Source: Megalonaias nervosa (taxonomy: Eukaryota; Mollusca; Bivalvia; Unionida; Unionidae). From it: a DNA stretch of 64,000 nucleotides. The DNA is taken from positions 62,001 through 126,000 of the forward strand of contig JAECUM010006775.1 in NCBI GenBank assembly GCA_016617855.1, read 5' to 3'. The notes beneath the pieces were generated by a model. That model saw nothing but the letters and a program-made list of their open reading frames with translations, did no database searches and had not been told where the DNA came from. Each line of letters opens with the position of its first letter. Positions within the stretch are counted from its first letter, which is position 1. Shown piece by piece: positions 23,020-35,960 of the stretch. Both the position numbers and the translations under genes were made by a program.

Positions 23020-23806
23020 TGTTATATACATTTGTATTTTGTACCTCCAAAATCAGTTCATTTTGTACTCGACCAGTGGCATTTATTCTGTAACCAACAC
23101 AATATACAGTATAGCTAATATTTTTCTATGAGTATGGATTAAATATTCAGATCTTTATTAATGGTAAACATGTTTATAGTCTCGATTCTGACCCTAGAAA
23201 CTACTGGATTGGCAGTTTCCATTAAGTGACAGAGTATTTTCAGAAAATGGGTATATGTGACCTAGGTAAAATAGAGGGTTAAATTATCTTGTTTACCTAA
23301 AAATTACTCATTCTTGCCTTAACATCCTGAAGCAGAATCAGTCTTATTGACGTGTTCAGTAAGTCATTTGGATGCATTAATTTATGAAAATTATTATTAA
23401 CTGGAATTACAAAGTGCTCAATAATATTCTTGGACAGAAACATTAATTTGGAATTATAGTTAATTCAAACAAAGACATTTTTAATTATATTACTGTGATA
23501 AATCAAAAGACTGTTAGCACATCACAATCCAGGCCACTGGCAGATTAGCATATTCGAGACTACAGGCACATCAACACATTCAGTATTTGAATTTTTTGGA
23601 ACACCACTGGAATTCAACTGGAACTTCATACATATGGTCTTGTGATAGAACTTTAAGGACTTTTTGGGATTTAATTCACAATACTGTAAGTTCTTCTTAA
23701 ATTTTCACTTTGAATTCTAGGGAAACAAAATACTTGTTGAAATTTACAAAATATGTTGGTTTTCTCTCTTTTCTGTTACTAGGTTTAAGACCATAGAGTC
23801 ATAACA
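23020..23806 (+). repeat. Solo LTR related to the Gmr1-like LTR family
   Basis: The block starts TGTTATATAC and ends CATAACA. Its last 110 bases ('gggaaacaaaatacttg', 'tttacaaaatatgttgg', 'cttttctgttact') resemble the ends of the LTRs at 11,050-11,141 and 16,960-17,047. Its middle resembles 1,000-1,260. No internal coding sequence accompanies it, so it is read as a solo LTR left by recombination. No clear target duplication is seen. Confidence 0.65.
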
Positions 23807-24126
23807 ACATGTACTGTGATAAGTGTGAACCTGCCCTAAACAATATAATTACCATGCTTTAGTTTTGTGTACATGTACTGTGATAAGTGTGAACCTGTCC
23901 TAAATGATATAATTACCATGCTTTAGTTTTGTGTACATGTACTGTGATATGTGTGAACCTGCCCTAAATGATATAATTACCATGCTTTCGTTTTGTGTAC
24001 ATGTACTGTTATAAGTGTGAACCAATCCTAAATTATATAATTACCATACTTTAGGTTTGTGTACATGTACTGTGATAAGTGTCAATCAGTCCTAAATTAT
24101 ATAATTGCCTAAATTATATAATTTAG
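23807..24126. repeat. 64-bp tandem repeat, five units
   Basis: Units begin with 'acatgtactg' at 23,807, 23,871, 23,935, 23,999 and 24,063, exactly 64 bases apart. A single related, slightly shorter unit lies at about 22,913-22,964, on the other side of the solo LTR, suggesting the LTR landed in or next to the array. Confidence 0.9.
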
Positions 24127-25384
24127 TTTTGCGAACTCTGGGCAAGTTCAGGAAACATGGCAGATGTCTTGTTGCTTAATTAGTCAGCATAAAGTTTTAA
24201 CAAAATGAATTGCTTAAAGCCCCATAAGTCTCAATTATCACAAGAAACTTATCTATGAATGTGACCCAGATTATAAACACATACACAGAACTAAATGGAG
24301 CTAGTTCCAATACCAAAATGCTTCTGTAATGAAAAGATTGTCCTTGACAACAGGCTTTACCACCAATGATATATACCAGTATTCATATTATTTTATCACT
24401 GAAAATATGAAAGACTATCCATAATTTCCTTAAAAGTGATCTCAACATAAATTCTTCAAATATGGAAATGATTGCCCTGAATATGTAAATAATCCAATCA
24501 CTTTGGTTCAGGAATTCAATTAAGGAATATCGTTCTCTGTTAATGATACCAGGTAGAAAGGCCAAAATGAGGTTATTAAGGGGAAATCTCTGCCATTGAC
24601 TGTTTGAGATGTTGACAGCCTTTTCACAAATAGATGTCAACCCAGCAGCTTAACAGAAAAGGGAAAACAAATAGAATAATCCACATACATGTTTAAACAC
24701 TTACAGGACACAAGTTGTTTCATTTTACTGAGAATGTGAATTGTCTGCATCAAGATGTCAGGTATATCACACTGAGGAATCAAAAGTTGTACAGTGTGTT
24801 ACCTGTTTTTATTTCTTCCTATGAATGATAACTTTAGTTAATCCACTTGATAATACATGATAATACAGGTAATCAAAGCAGTTTTATGACCTGAAAGTTG
24901 TTTATTCAAACGCCTGTTTTTTTTAGTACAGGCCAACATTACTTAGTTTACATTCCATCCTGATTGTTTTATTTTGTGTCGGCTTGAAAAAAACATACTT
25001 GGTGTCTGGACATTTTTGTACTATTAAAACTTATTACAAATTTAAAAAAGAGTATGTTATTTATTATAAAATATTTCTGCAATTTGCCCAGTGGCAATAC
25101 CCATATCGCATACTCGATCAACCGAATTTGCCCAGTGGAAATACCGATACTGCATAACTATCAACCTGAATAAGATTTTCTCTCATCATTTGTCACACTA
25201 ATTCGGAAGAAGTATTAAGCCCATCAAGCAAGTTTTTCTAATTTGAATAATTTACAACATATGCTTATCAAATGGATTAAGGATGGAAGCTTAAGCTTGA
25301 ATTGCTGAATTTATGTTGTATTCTGTTCAAATACTCTAAGATTCTACTGTTCCTGTCCTTGATGTATTGTTCTAACACTGTATT

Positions 25385-25389
<5 letters not shown>
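24127..25389. other. Intronic sequence, no gene recognised
   Basis: AT-rich intronic DNA of the transporter gene. No exon, RNA gene or bounded element was recognised. Confidence 0.5.

Positions 25390-25449
<60 letters not shown>
25390..25449. repeat. (TA)n microsatellite
   Basis: About 60 bases of alternating TA. The flanking phrase 'attctactgttcctg..cttgatgtatt.ttctaa' is repeated on both sides (25,342-25,376 and 25,456-25,491), a local duplication around the microsatellite. Confidence 0.95.
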
Positions 25450-25450
<1 letters not shown>

Positions 25451-25981
25451 CAAAAATTCTACTGTTCCTGCCCTTGATGTATTATTCTAATACTGTACAT
25501 ATAAAAAACAAACATTTTACTGTTCCTGTCCTTGATGATGTTGATGGTCACCTTTAAACTGATTTTGATGTTTATACTTTTTCCTCTTATCATCACCATC
25601 ATCATCATCAAGAACAATGGGATTATTGTTAAAGTCATTAATTTTAACTGCTAATGAGATATGTATTTGGCATTATTTATGATGATAATGATGATGACAG
25701 TAGTTATGATGATGATGATTGTCAAGATGTTTTCATTGTTCATGGCCCATCATCATCATCATTACTGCTTTATGTTCAATTGTACAAAATTCTACTGAGT
25801 CTTATGGAAGATTATTGTGCAATGCTGTTCACGTACTTTAACAAAATCACATTTGGGTAATTCCTCTTCAAGTACAGCTATACAACTGAGTCAAAAGAAT
25901 TTTACTGTGACCCATATATCACATAGCAACTCCAGTAAACTACCTTTTATGATCCAAATTAGAGAGAAAGATTATATTAAG

Positions 25982-25982
<1 letters not shown>

Positions 25983-26046
<64 letters not shown>
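25983..26046. repeat. (AC)n microsatellite
   Basis: About 64 bases of alternating AC. Frames across it yield Thr-His or Cys-Val repeats and are not genes. Confidence 0.97.
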
Positions 26047-26049
<3 letters not shown>

Positions 26050-28780
26050 TATAAATGATACTGACAGATAGATAGCTAGATCTGTGACTAAGATACATGG
26101 GGTACTGCAAACCATTCACTCCCATCATACAATAGGCTTTGTGCCTTGTATAATCTTCTGGTAACAATCCCAATGCACATATAATTTCACACAGGGGTTA
26201 CAGCCAATCTGCACTCCCTGCTACCAAAGTGAAGGGATCCAATTATGACTAGCTTACTCCACCACCACCACCCCTTTTGGGTACATACACTTTACAGTGC
26301 TGAACGTGGGACTAATGTACAGACATAAAGCCAGCATATACCATCAGATGCAATACTATTTCAGCTCTAAATTAAACTGTAAAAGGGTCAAGCCAAGTTT
26401 TACAAAATACTGAAAATAAGGACAAATAAAATTATCATGAGAAAACTAAAGACTACAAAAAAATCCAGCATGTTTACCATGAGGCAGATCTTTCAATTTT
26501 CAGATAAATACTGGTAACATGTGTACCATGAATGGTACATCATATGCCTTCCCCATTTTTAACAGTTCTCCATGAAGGTTGACTGGAAATAATTGACCGA
26601 TGGGTCTCAATGATGTCTACAGTTTTAAACTAAACTCAATGTACAGAAACCATGTCTTCTTAGACTTACCATGATCATTAGACACCCCAAATTATTAGGT
26701 TTCTTTATTACCCTAAGTGCAAGCCATCCACAAAGTTTGATCAAGGTAATCATTTTAGAACAAATCATGTAAATCCCATATCTGAGTCACAATGACCCTT
26801 ATCTTTGACCCTGTACCTCCCAAATCAATTTGCCTCTTCCATATCTTAAGTGCAGGCCTCTACAAATTTTTTCTTAGACATCCACAAACTTTCATGAAGG
26901 TACATGGTTGGGAAAAACTGATAGTGTTCTGCAGAAACAAATTATCATTTTCCAGTGAGGGAACATGCCCTTTAACTTTTTAACCTCAAAATCAGCAGGC
27001 TTCTAACTTATTCCAACTGCAAACCATCTGCAGAGTTTAGTCCTGGTCTGATATGTAGAGCTAAAGTTATTTGGAGGAAACAATTTTTCTTTTTCAGTCA
27101 CAATGACCTTGATCTCTGACCTTTTAACTCTAAAAACAATAGGCTGTTTCCTTACCCCTGGTGAAAGTTATTCAAAATTTTTTCCAGGCCTGTGATGTAG
27201 GAGTAATGATATTTTGCAGAAACCATTTTTTTCAGTCAGCAACTTGATCTTTGACCACAAAATCAAAAGGCTTCTTACTTACCCAAAAGGGAAACTATTT
27301 CAAAAGTTTGATAAAGAGAGAGAACTCGAGTTTTGGTGCAGAACAAAATGGGGAACAGACAAATGGACAGATGACTGTCATAACTTGTTATCACCAGAAC
27401 TATGGCAGGCGTACTAAACCATTAATAATTATGGTGAAATCAATTACTCTAATGGCAATTAACATCGCCTCACTTGCTGTGATGATGATGATGATGATGA
27501 TACTGATGATAGTAGCTGTTTAAATACACACAGAACAAGTTTTAGTATTGGTTAGGTTAGTGTCATTTAATGCACATAAATTAAGCATTTCATTTTTATT
27601 TTGTTTATACAAATTGGAGTTTTAGATGCTTCCTGTTCCTTTCAACAACAGTTGCCAGGAAGGCAGGGCTCTGAAGAGGAACAAGTTCAAAGGGAGCTAA
27701 CACATTCAATCAAGAGAGACAGAGAAAGAGACATAGATATAAACTGCTATGAGAATGAAGTTGTTGTACAGCTCAGAGAGAGAGAAAATAATTTTAGAAG
27801 CCATTACAGAATGCTCAGTGAAATTATTAGTTATAGACATTACAAAGCAAGCAAAAAAATGTACCACCACAAACACTACTTCTAACAGCTTATAGGTGTC
27901 AGAGTAACAAGGATCTAACTGTAACAAGACGGTCTATTTTCAATGGTTCCATTATGGACTTGAAAAGTATGCTTCAATGATGTGGCACACAAATCTGTGC
28001 CAGAAGTGTGTGCTGGATGTGCAAAGGAATGTGGCACTAGTAGCACATTTTTAATCCACTTTTGATGCACAAAACTCTTGCTGCAAGTGGTTTGCCTGAA
28101 AGTTGTAATTATTTGCAATAAAATTTGTATAACCTTATTTGACTTTGTCAAACCAAAACTTAGCTTGCGAGATATACCAGTAAATGCAACAACTGTGACA
28201 GAAGGAAATCACAAAAAAATTTAATATGCCAAAAAGATATTTTAGCTTCATTTGACTTTATTTCACTGAAAAAAATGCTTTCAACTTCCAATTACCAGAA
28301 TATCATCCTTTTTTACATAGTCTAAAACAGAGAGGACAAGAGAGCAGTAACGTATTAACTGTCAATATTGTGTTGCTGAATTTGGCGGCCCACGGAGAGG
28401 CTGATAGCCTGAGGTAAACTATCAATATAAATTTACCACTGCTATCAGCAGAATGCTTGACAACAGGTTCAGCTGATACAAACTGGACCCAATGCATACA
28501 TATCCTTACTCTTGCAAGACAAAGATCAAAGGTAAAATGACATGCGAGGTGAGACTGCCAGAAGGCAGATTTTATGATGAATTATCCCAAGATAAATTAT
28601 TCTCTCTTTAAGTGAGAGATTGATCCAATTTAATCCACCTGGACATGGTGGCTGCGGAAATATCAGAGGTACCTTTCAGAGGAAGAAAAATTTATATAGA
28701 TAGAAACATAAAGCTCTAAATGGGCAAGGGAGCCTATCTTAATCATCCCCAGCTCAAACATGACAGAGACAAGGGAATTT
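26047..28780. other. Intronic sequence, no gene recognised
   Basis: Long intronic stretch. A diffuse repeating theme is visible around 26,640-27,300: 'accatgatcattagacacc', 'catctgcagagttt', 'cagtcacaatgaccttgatc', 'tttgaccttttaac' recurring about every 150-165 bases, an old diverged tandem array. A short (gat)n run lies at 27,479-27,502. No coding motif was recognised. Confidence 0.45.
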
Positions 28781-28829
28781 CAATAAGAATAAGACTACTG
28801 AAGAAATGTAAATGAAATTCTTAGAGGGG

Positions 28830-30050
28830 ATCAGATCCGATTTCTCTGGATTGGGAATCGGGCCTAGATGAATCAGTCTCCCAACAGAGACAGGCCCTTC
28901 AGAAGGGCATGTCTATGACAATGTCCATGAAAAAGGTCATCAAAACAGTGGAGGACAGGATCCTTAAGCACCATAAATGAGCTGCTATTACACCCATCAC
29001 CCTGGTGAAGGCTCATTAGTGGAAGCCAGACTGCAAGCGAGAACCTGAAATTAGAAGACCTTCTGTCTCAGAAAAAAACTGGAATTTCCTGTGGGCTGGG
29101 AATATGGGATGTGAAAACAGGCATCAATGAGATCTATGAATACTGCCCAGTCAATCAGCCTGGTGTCATTCCTGACTGCGGCAAATGTCTCTATCTTGAA
29201 ACACTCTTTCAGAAGAAAACTTTTTCAATGGGGCAAGATCCTTAATGAGTCAACATTTTCCCATCTTCTGATACAAGATCTAGGAAAAAAATTCTGGACT
29301 TTGAATTTTCTTCATTCTCTCAAATGCATCACTTCTTCCTATTGAGATAACAGTTAAAACTGTTGGAATCAATGTGGGTCCTTGGAAGAGGTGATGGTAC
29401 CAGAAGTGAAGCCAGTAACCCTCCTTTATAGGACAAACACATTATCTCTGAGTTCTAAACAAGCCTCTAAACAAAGAATCAATCTGGCATCTACTGCAAT
29501 ACTGAGAAGAGGGAGACCTGGCAGTAGAGGGTGCAACTCCCTAGGGATGATTGCCTTCCTCCTTTGGAAAGAAGGCAGGCATCTGCTGGCTTCCTCCCCA
29601 GGTTCCTCCAGCCTATATGGCCAACTCATTGTAACAAAGACAGATTTACATTAGGTTATGTTAAACTGAGTGGCTCTGCTGGCTCCACTGCATAAAATAT
29701 TGATGGGGGAGCCATGCACTCTCTGGGATGGGGGAGTTTCTTTGCCTGCTTAGCCATTTTCAGTATTGGAGCCATGGACCAGTGTTGCTTGTGTGGCCAT
29801 TTTGGGAACAGTCTTCCAAATAACATCTTTGCATCAAGAGGGGCAGCCCACACATTGCTTTTGCTGTGCTCCAGCAAAACCATTGATGTCTCCAAGGTAG
29901 CATCTCTTGAGGTGAAGAAGCTCTGCAGAATGTGCCATGGACATTGAAAGCATATGTCCCAATGTCTTTGCAATGGCTTCCAACAATCCCAGCAGATAGG
30001 CCCAGGTCTCAGCAGAAATCCCGACCTGGGAAGCACCCGAGTCTAAGGCG
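28830..30050. repeat. Remnants of an unclassified dispersed element
   Basis: Sequence richer in G+C than its surroundings, with block similarity to 1-330 (see there). The minus-strand frame at 29,656-30,036 (126 codons) reads through a Trp/Pro/Leu-rich protein with 'SMVLLEHSKSNVWAAPLDAK', which looks more protein-like than the surrounding intron, but no domain could be named. It is probably a fossil of a retroelement coding region; DIRS-type elements are one possibility I could not confirm. Confidence 0.4.
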
Positions 30051-33000
30051 GGACTGTTAAAGAGGAAAATAAACCCTGTAGCTGTAATCTAAAACCAAAA
30101 GGTCAAAGTGCGACTTTAAGTCTCACATCTCATCAGGCCAAAGACAAGAAACAGAACAACTGTCCTTGTGCATATACACATTATATATTGAATAGATCAT
30201 CTGTGTCCATGCAGCCTTTTTATAATTGCATTCACCAACACCATGAGACATTCTAAATGCTGAAAGGAAATACAATAATTAAACAATAAATAGGAACAAC
30301 AACTGGGTTAATAAACTTCACCCTAACACTGGTTACTAATAGAGGGACAAAAAACATATGAGCACCACTTTGATAGTGAGGTACTGAAAACTCTAAAGTT
30401 TAATTAAAAGGGACACAAATAAGCAAGGACTGTGGAGAATATAGCAAATACAATGCAAAAAAGGATAAACTGACAGAAGAAATCCCAACAGATGACTTAA
30501 ATGCATAAGAGACATGAGAACTGCACCATGTCCAAGGAAAAGAAGGATGATATTCTGACTGTTGGAGGTTGTCTAAACTATCAGACTAAGATAATATTTT
30601 TGATTCTTTGAAGGACAAAAAAATGTACTTGGATGAGGACTAAGGCCAGGAAAAGATACAGTAATGCAAAAACTACTGCCACTAAAAAGACTCTGTAGAA
30701 GCCAAGATTATACATCTTTCTCCATTCTATGTAATCAAAACAGCATTTGTTTGTTCAACTCCTTAAAATATCAGAAGAGTTATTTTTGTCAATATTTTAC
30801 TGTTTTATCATCAAATATCTGATGATTAATGGACATCTGCAGCACATTGGCATTGTAAATGAATCAAAGAAGCTAATGTGCAATTTTCTTCTGGACTGAT
30901 TACCTGCATGTGTCTGTATGTGGTGTAGTCATCAAGATGACAAAAACCGTTATCTTTTTGACTGACTATGCTGGTCATCTTTTATTCAAATAAACACCAA
31001 AAAAGAACTACTTCCTGTGGCCGACCCAGCAACATGCCATATGAACATCCAGAGATATTTAACACATTGAGATAAATAGGAGTTGTGCTTGGTGTTCTTA
31101 CTGGTGGTGGTAGTGTTCCAGTTGTTGTTATTATTGCAGTTGATCATGATTTTTATGATTAAAGGATAAGTTTTTTTAAATAATAATAATAATAATAGCA
31201 ACAATGACAGCAGCAACAACAAAAGCAACAACAGTAATTATGAGTATTATTTCCACTGCACAGGCATTTAAAGCAAATACAGGCAATTTCTATACATGAA
31301 TATTTATTTTTTACTGGCAGTAAAGTTTATTCACATCTATTTTTTTTCTATTTTGAATAAACAAATGTGAGATGAAACATCCAGTTGAGACACAACTTGT
31401 ACCTTACATAGAAAAGTTACAAACTCTAACATTTTCTTTTTATTACAATTTCTTCTCCTTTATAAGTTGATATCAATAAATTATTACAATCACAGTTTGC
31501 ATCATTTCTACTACATACAGACTGGAAAAATGTATTTCAGTATTAACTGCATCTTTAGATAGGGTATCTCACTCATGTCTTCATTCTCTGCTACCCTCAG
31601 TGTGAGGAATGGTTCATCGTGTTCCAAAACCTTACGCTTAGCTATACTGCTTTCATCTCAGGGTGGCACAGATTTTCAATGATTAGAAAATAAGACATTT
31701 ATTTGCTAATATTAGAAATCAGTATATTTTCTAATATTAGAAAATACAGATAATGGTTTGCCATGCATGTATCCAAGCTGTTCCCCTGGGGTTGATCAAA
31801 GGGAGCAGTTAGGAAATAACCAGTAATTTTATTTGTCAGACCAATTATGATTAGCTGTGACTGTGCTCTGCAATTTGGTGTGGTGGTGTGTGTTACAAGA
31901 GGTATGAGACTGAAGCAACAATGAAAATTATGTCTGTCATTTTAAAAACGTCTCAAGGATGATACATCTATTTAAATGCATCTGAAATGAGCCATCTGAC
32001 TTAATTCTTACAAACACAATATCATTTCAAGATGGACCTGTTCTCAACATTAAAAATGTCAGCTGTTAATAGATGGAGATGACCACAGCTAACAATATGC
32101 TGAGATTTCTTTCTGACTGCCATGTCGTCAATTCCTTGAACAGAAAGAATAATAAAACCAATCATTCTTGACAGTCTGAACTGACAGTTTATATACAGTA
32201 TGTCATACACAAATGGACTGACACTTGTTATGAAGACAGGCAAAAGAAACAAGTAGTGATTAATGCTTATTTTATGACATAGCTCAACAAGCCGACACTT
32301 TACAGCATTTAAGAGAGGTCCGTACACTTAGTGTATCATAGGATGCATAGGGTTCATGCTGTACAATAATAATGTGGAAAAATTACTTCTTTCTCCAGCC
32401 AGAATAGGGTGAGGTTGGTGAAAATATGGAAAAGTTAGTGTACAAATGTGTTAAAATTGTCACTTTAAACATGTTTTGCATAATTTCATGACAGGCAGAT
32501 TATTATATTACTTATGAAATACTTCTAAAAGAAAAAAAATTGAAAACATTCCTTATTTTGCTTCACCAGTTATTATATTAATATAGTTACAGCTGACTTG
32601 AATAGATTACAGTACAAAATTGGGAAGTGCTTCCATAGTAGAAGTGATCTTTTCATATGTTAATTGCACGGAATATTGGCTAAGAGATTAATTTTTTTTT
32701 AATGGCCATGGATATGTCCTCTCAGTCATAATTTGCTTCTGAAAGAACTACAACAATTCACATTTCCATTCATTTTTTTACAAGGAGCATGTGTTCATTT
32801 CCAGTGGAAATTCCATAGATATCAAAGTAACTTCTGTCATTTACAATCATGAAATTAGCACCAAAATTAATTACAGTTGAAGAAACTTCTTTTTCAAGCA
32901 TTCCACCTTCCTCTATCAAGAAAGATCTGGCATAACAGTAACATTTTACTTTCATTATTAATGCACTGTGATGAAGCCATAAGGTGTAGGGGAGGAATGG

Positions 33001-33339
33001 TGTGAAATCACAGCAAGATGTCTAAGTGAACCTCATTTTTAATGTGTGTTTTGGTGAAATAGCAGACTTGATGGCAACTATTTTGCCAGAATTGCCCCCT
33101 ACAGCAGCCCTTAATGCACATGGTGACAACGAAGAACATGCCAAGATTTCAACTGCTGTTGTTATCTAGTAGAGCACAAAAAGTGCTAAGTCTTGCTTAA
33201 TGCAAGAACAAAACACTCAAAATATAAAAGCCAGTGTAAAATGTGTTGGAACCATAACATTCTTGAAGTCTTTAATAAATGAAAAATAACAAAATTAACA
33301 ATTTCCTATCCAAAGTGTGAGTTGACAATAGTGAACAAG
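30051..33339. other. Intronic sequence, no gene recognised
   Basis: AT-rich intron with simple repeats: (taa)n and (cag/caa)n runs around 31,180-31,230. No exon matching the transporter or another family was recognised. Confidence 0.5.
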
Positions 33340-33795
33340 TACTGCACTGGGTTTTCTGAGTATAATGATAACAAACAAGTACTGCTCCAGGTTTTCAGAG
33401 TATAACAAAAACAGGCACTGCTTCTGGTTTTCTGAGTATAAAGATAACAACTATTGCCCAGGGTTTTCTGATTATAAGGATAACAAGTACTGCCTAGAGT
33501 TTTCTGATTATAAGGATAACAAGTACTGCCTAGAGTTTTCTGAGTATAAGGAAAACCTAGGGTTTTCTGAGAATAAGGATACCAAGTACTGCCGAGGGTT
33601 TTCTGAGTACAAGGATTACAAGTACTGCCTAGGGTTTTCTGAGTACAAGGATTACAAGTACTGCCTAGGGTTTTCTGAGTACAAGGATTACAAGTACTGC
33701 CTAGGGTTTTCTGAGTATAAGGATAACAAGTAATGCCTAGGGTTTTCTGAGTACAAGGATAACAAGTACTGCCTAGGGTTTTCTGAGTATAATAA
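33340..33795. repeat. 36-bp minisatellite, about 12-13 units
   Basis: Units carry 'gggttttctgagtataagg' followed by 'ataacaagtactgccta'. They are spaced 36 bases apart from about 33,460 to 33,780, and slightly longer and more diverged before that. One 27-base unit at about 33,535-33,562 is shortened. As 36 is divisible by three, one frame stays open for 122 codons with a 12-residue repeat (FSEYKDNKYCLG). A coding role is unlikely inside this intron. Confidence 0.92.
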
Positions 33796-35189
33796 GCATT
33801 ACATAAATGGATACAATACTCATGAATAACTGCTCATTACTCATTAAATTTCATAATGATGAGTACTCAACTCATTTGAGAGAAAAATTATCTTACCTGT
33901 TTCAGGACCAGTTATATATTCAATAGCTGTTTCTTGACCAGTTACATATTCAACAGCTGTTTCTGGAACAGTTACAAATTAAATAGCTCCGTTTCTGGAC
34001 CAGCTACATATTCAACAGCAATGACTTCAACTTTCCGTGATCAAATTTTTCAACCAATGAATTTTTTAAAAAATTTTTTTTAAAAAATGGGTAGATCCAC
34101 TATATATCTGCGTGATACTAGGCATACTTTGAAATAAAGTATCACATCCTGGAATCAAATGAAAATATAGCCAATTCAAAAAAAAGGTTTGAATTCATTG
34201 TCATCTAATCACTGTATTTTACCTACTCAGACTCCAGATGTTTGGTATTGTTTCCAGGGTGACTGGAGCCCTTGGCCCCTTTCAGAGTTGGCCCATAATT
34301 TGGCCAATACATATTTAATTTAGAAATTATGACTGTCATGGTCCATCCATAACAATATTGGCCAAATGCAGACATGACAATTTTAGTGTTATAATGAATA
34401 AGTGATTTGGTATATAAATAAACTGACTTGTTTGCAATTTATTGTACAGATCACAAACTTAACTGAAATTCAGCCTCTGGTCAAATAAAATTCAAACTTG
34501 TTGCCTTTGTTTAGTAAATTGATTGATAACTAGTTTCAGGAATCAATTGGTTAAGAAAAACTTTTGGTTGAATATATTCAATACTTCACAAATAAACTGT
34601 TACATTTTTAATGGCAGGTGCTGGATTTTGACCATGTAACAAATTCATAAATCAAATAAATATGGCAATAAATACCCTTTCCCTTTCAACTCTGGCAGAT
34701 TCAGATCCAGGAAGTTTGAACTGTGGCCATGTGTTATTGTTTACTTTAAAAATGTTAAAAAAAACCACATCTTTGCTAAAAGTATTAAGTTTAAAACGAG
34801 AATTTAATTAATGTATTCTCATGATTTCAAGATATTGCTCCATGCCCTTTATTGTTTATTCTATCATACTACTAAGGAATCCTCAACTAAAATGCTCAAC
34901 ATAACAGATTAGACAGTTACCAGTATTTGGTAACAGCCTTGTCTAGGTCGAAATTCAAAATGGCCACAGGACAGAGGGTTGTGCTATTCCACATGCATGT
35001 ACAAGTCGTCAAACATAGGATTCAATGCAGACATATTACATACATATCGCCAAAAGAAAACCTTCAACCAATGGCAATTCAACAGCTGTGAGAAATTATG
35101 TGTGCAGACGAAAGTGTCTGCAAATACTTACAGATTTGAATGAATAGGCCACATCAGCCCCTAAAACTTCATTCAGAATCATTACAGGT
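33796..35189. other. Intronic sequence, no gene recognised
   Basis: Contains three short direct repeats of the phrase 'accagttacatattcaacagctgtttctgg' theme (about 33,900-34,020, ~40-base spacing) and a T-rich/A-rich palindrome near 34,062-34,090. Nothing coding was recognised. Confidence 0.5.
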
Positions 35190-35345
35190 GTGGGGCTGAT
35201 TTATTGGCCTACTATTATATAAATCGTATTATATAAATTGTGGGCCGATAAGCCAAGTATGAAATATACTGAGTAAATAAATGGGCCGATTTGAGAAGTC
35301 AAAATTCATTTTGGGCTGACTCTGTTATGAGCCAAGTAGTCCTGA
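35190..35345. repeat. Third 'ggcccat' phrase cluster
   Basis: Phrases 'ttattggcctac', 'tgggccgataagccaagta', 'atgggccgatttgagaag' and 'ttgggctgactctgttatg' repeat the theme of 17,645-17,765 and 20,340-20,485 and have the orientation of the 20.3-kb cluster. Confidence 0.45.
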
Positions 35346-35543
35346 AATCGGTTTCAGTGTCATTAGGTCGCAAACACTGTGTTAAATTTTGTTTCTCCAA
35401 CCAAACAGAACACCCTCTACAAACAGCAACATTAAAAAAGTTGAAGATACCAAACATCTGGATTCTAAGTAGATAGAGTACTAATGCACACTGAGCATGT
35501 CTTCAACATCTGAGTTAAACATATTTACATGTTTTCCACTAAC

Positions 35544-35960
35544 CTAATATACAAGCTGATAGAAGTTTTACAGCATCATCTGGCGGTCTGCATTTTGGGA
35601 AAATAGGCTGTACTATATATAGTGCGGCCGTATATGCCAAGAGGCCCCAAACTGGGACAATTACTAGAAATAAAAATCCCCATATAAAAAGAAAGCTGCA
35701 AAGGGTCCAAACACATGAAGTTGAAACAAATAAGGTCCACCAACGTTTGGCAAACAAACTGCAACTTCTGTGAAGCAACGGGACAAAGAAAAATTCAGAA
35801 GTCCTGCAACAACCAAGGCTATCAAGGTGAAAGCCATCGACCCAGTGTATCGTATTAGAGTGCTCATTATTATAAAAATCCCTGCACTTCCCGTAGATGA
35901 CACAAGTATTGAACATGCATTAAAGAGGGACAGCGAGCCTCTAGCCCTCGATTTAACCAT
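35544..35960 (-). CDS. SLC7-type amino-acid transporter, 5'-most exon found (frameshift)
   Basis: On the minus strand this exon covers transmembrane segments 1-3 of an SLC7 light chain. Visible blocks are 'LFNACSILVSSTGSAGIF', 'FSLSRCFTEVAVCLPNVGG', 'FQLHVFGPFAAF' and 'YIVQPIFPKC', ending LLSACIL before a GTTAGT donor. The family pattern is '..G.GSGIF', 'CYAELGT.I..SGG.Y.Y..E.FGP..AF' and 'Y..QP.FP.C'. The canonical Tyr-Ala-Glu reads Phe-Thr-Glu here. The two halves lie in different frames: one base is missing in or near the T-run at about 35,684-35,694, so either this copy is damaged or the sequence has an error. The start at ATG 35,960 gives an unusually short cytoplasmic N-terminus; an upstream exon or start is possible. 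Confidence 0.85.

Noticed and set aside
25302..26173. Open frames with Ile-Tyr, Thr-His and Cys-Val repeats
   Set aside because: They only translate the TA and AC microsatellites and have no other protein-like content.
30986..31231. Leu-rich minus-strand frame resembling a signal peptide
   Set aside because: It reads through (taa)n and (cag/caa)n simple repeats.
33365..33733. 122-codon repetitive protein
   Set aside because: Explained by the 36-bp minisatellite, which is a multiple of three; no start context, promoter or homologue.
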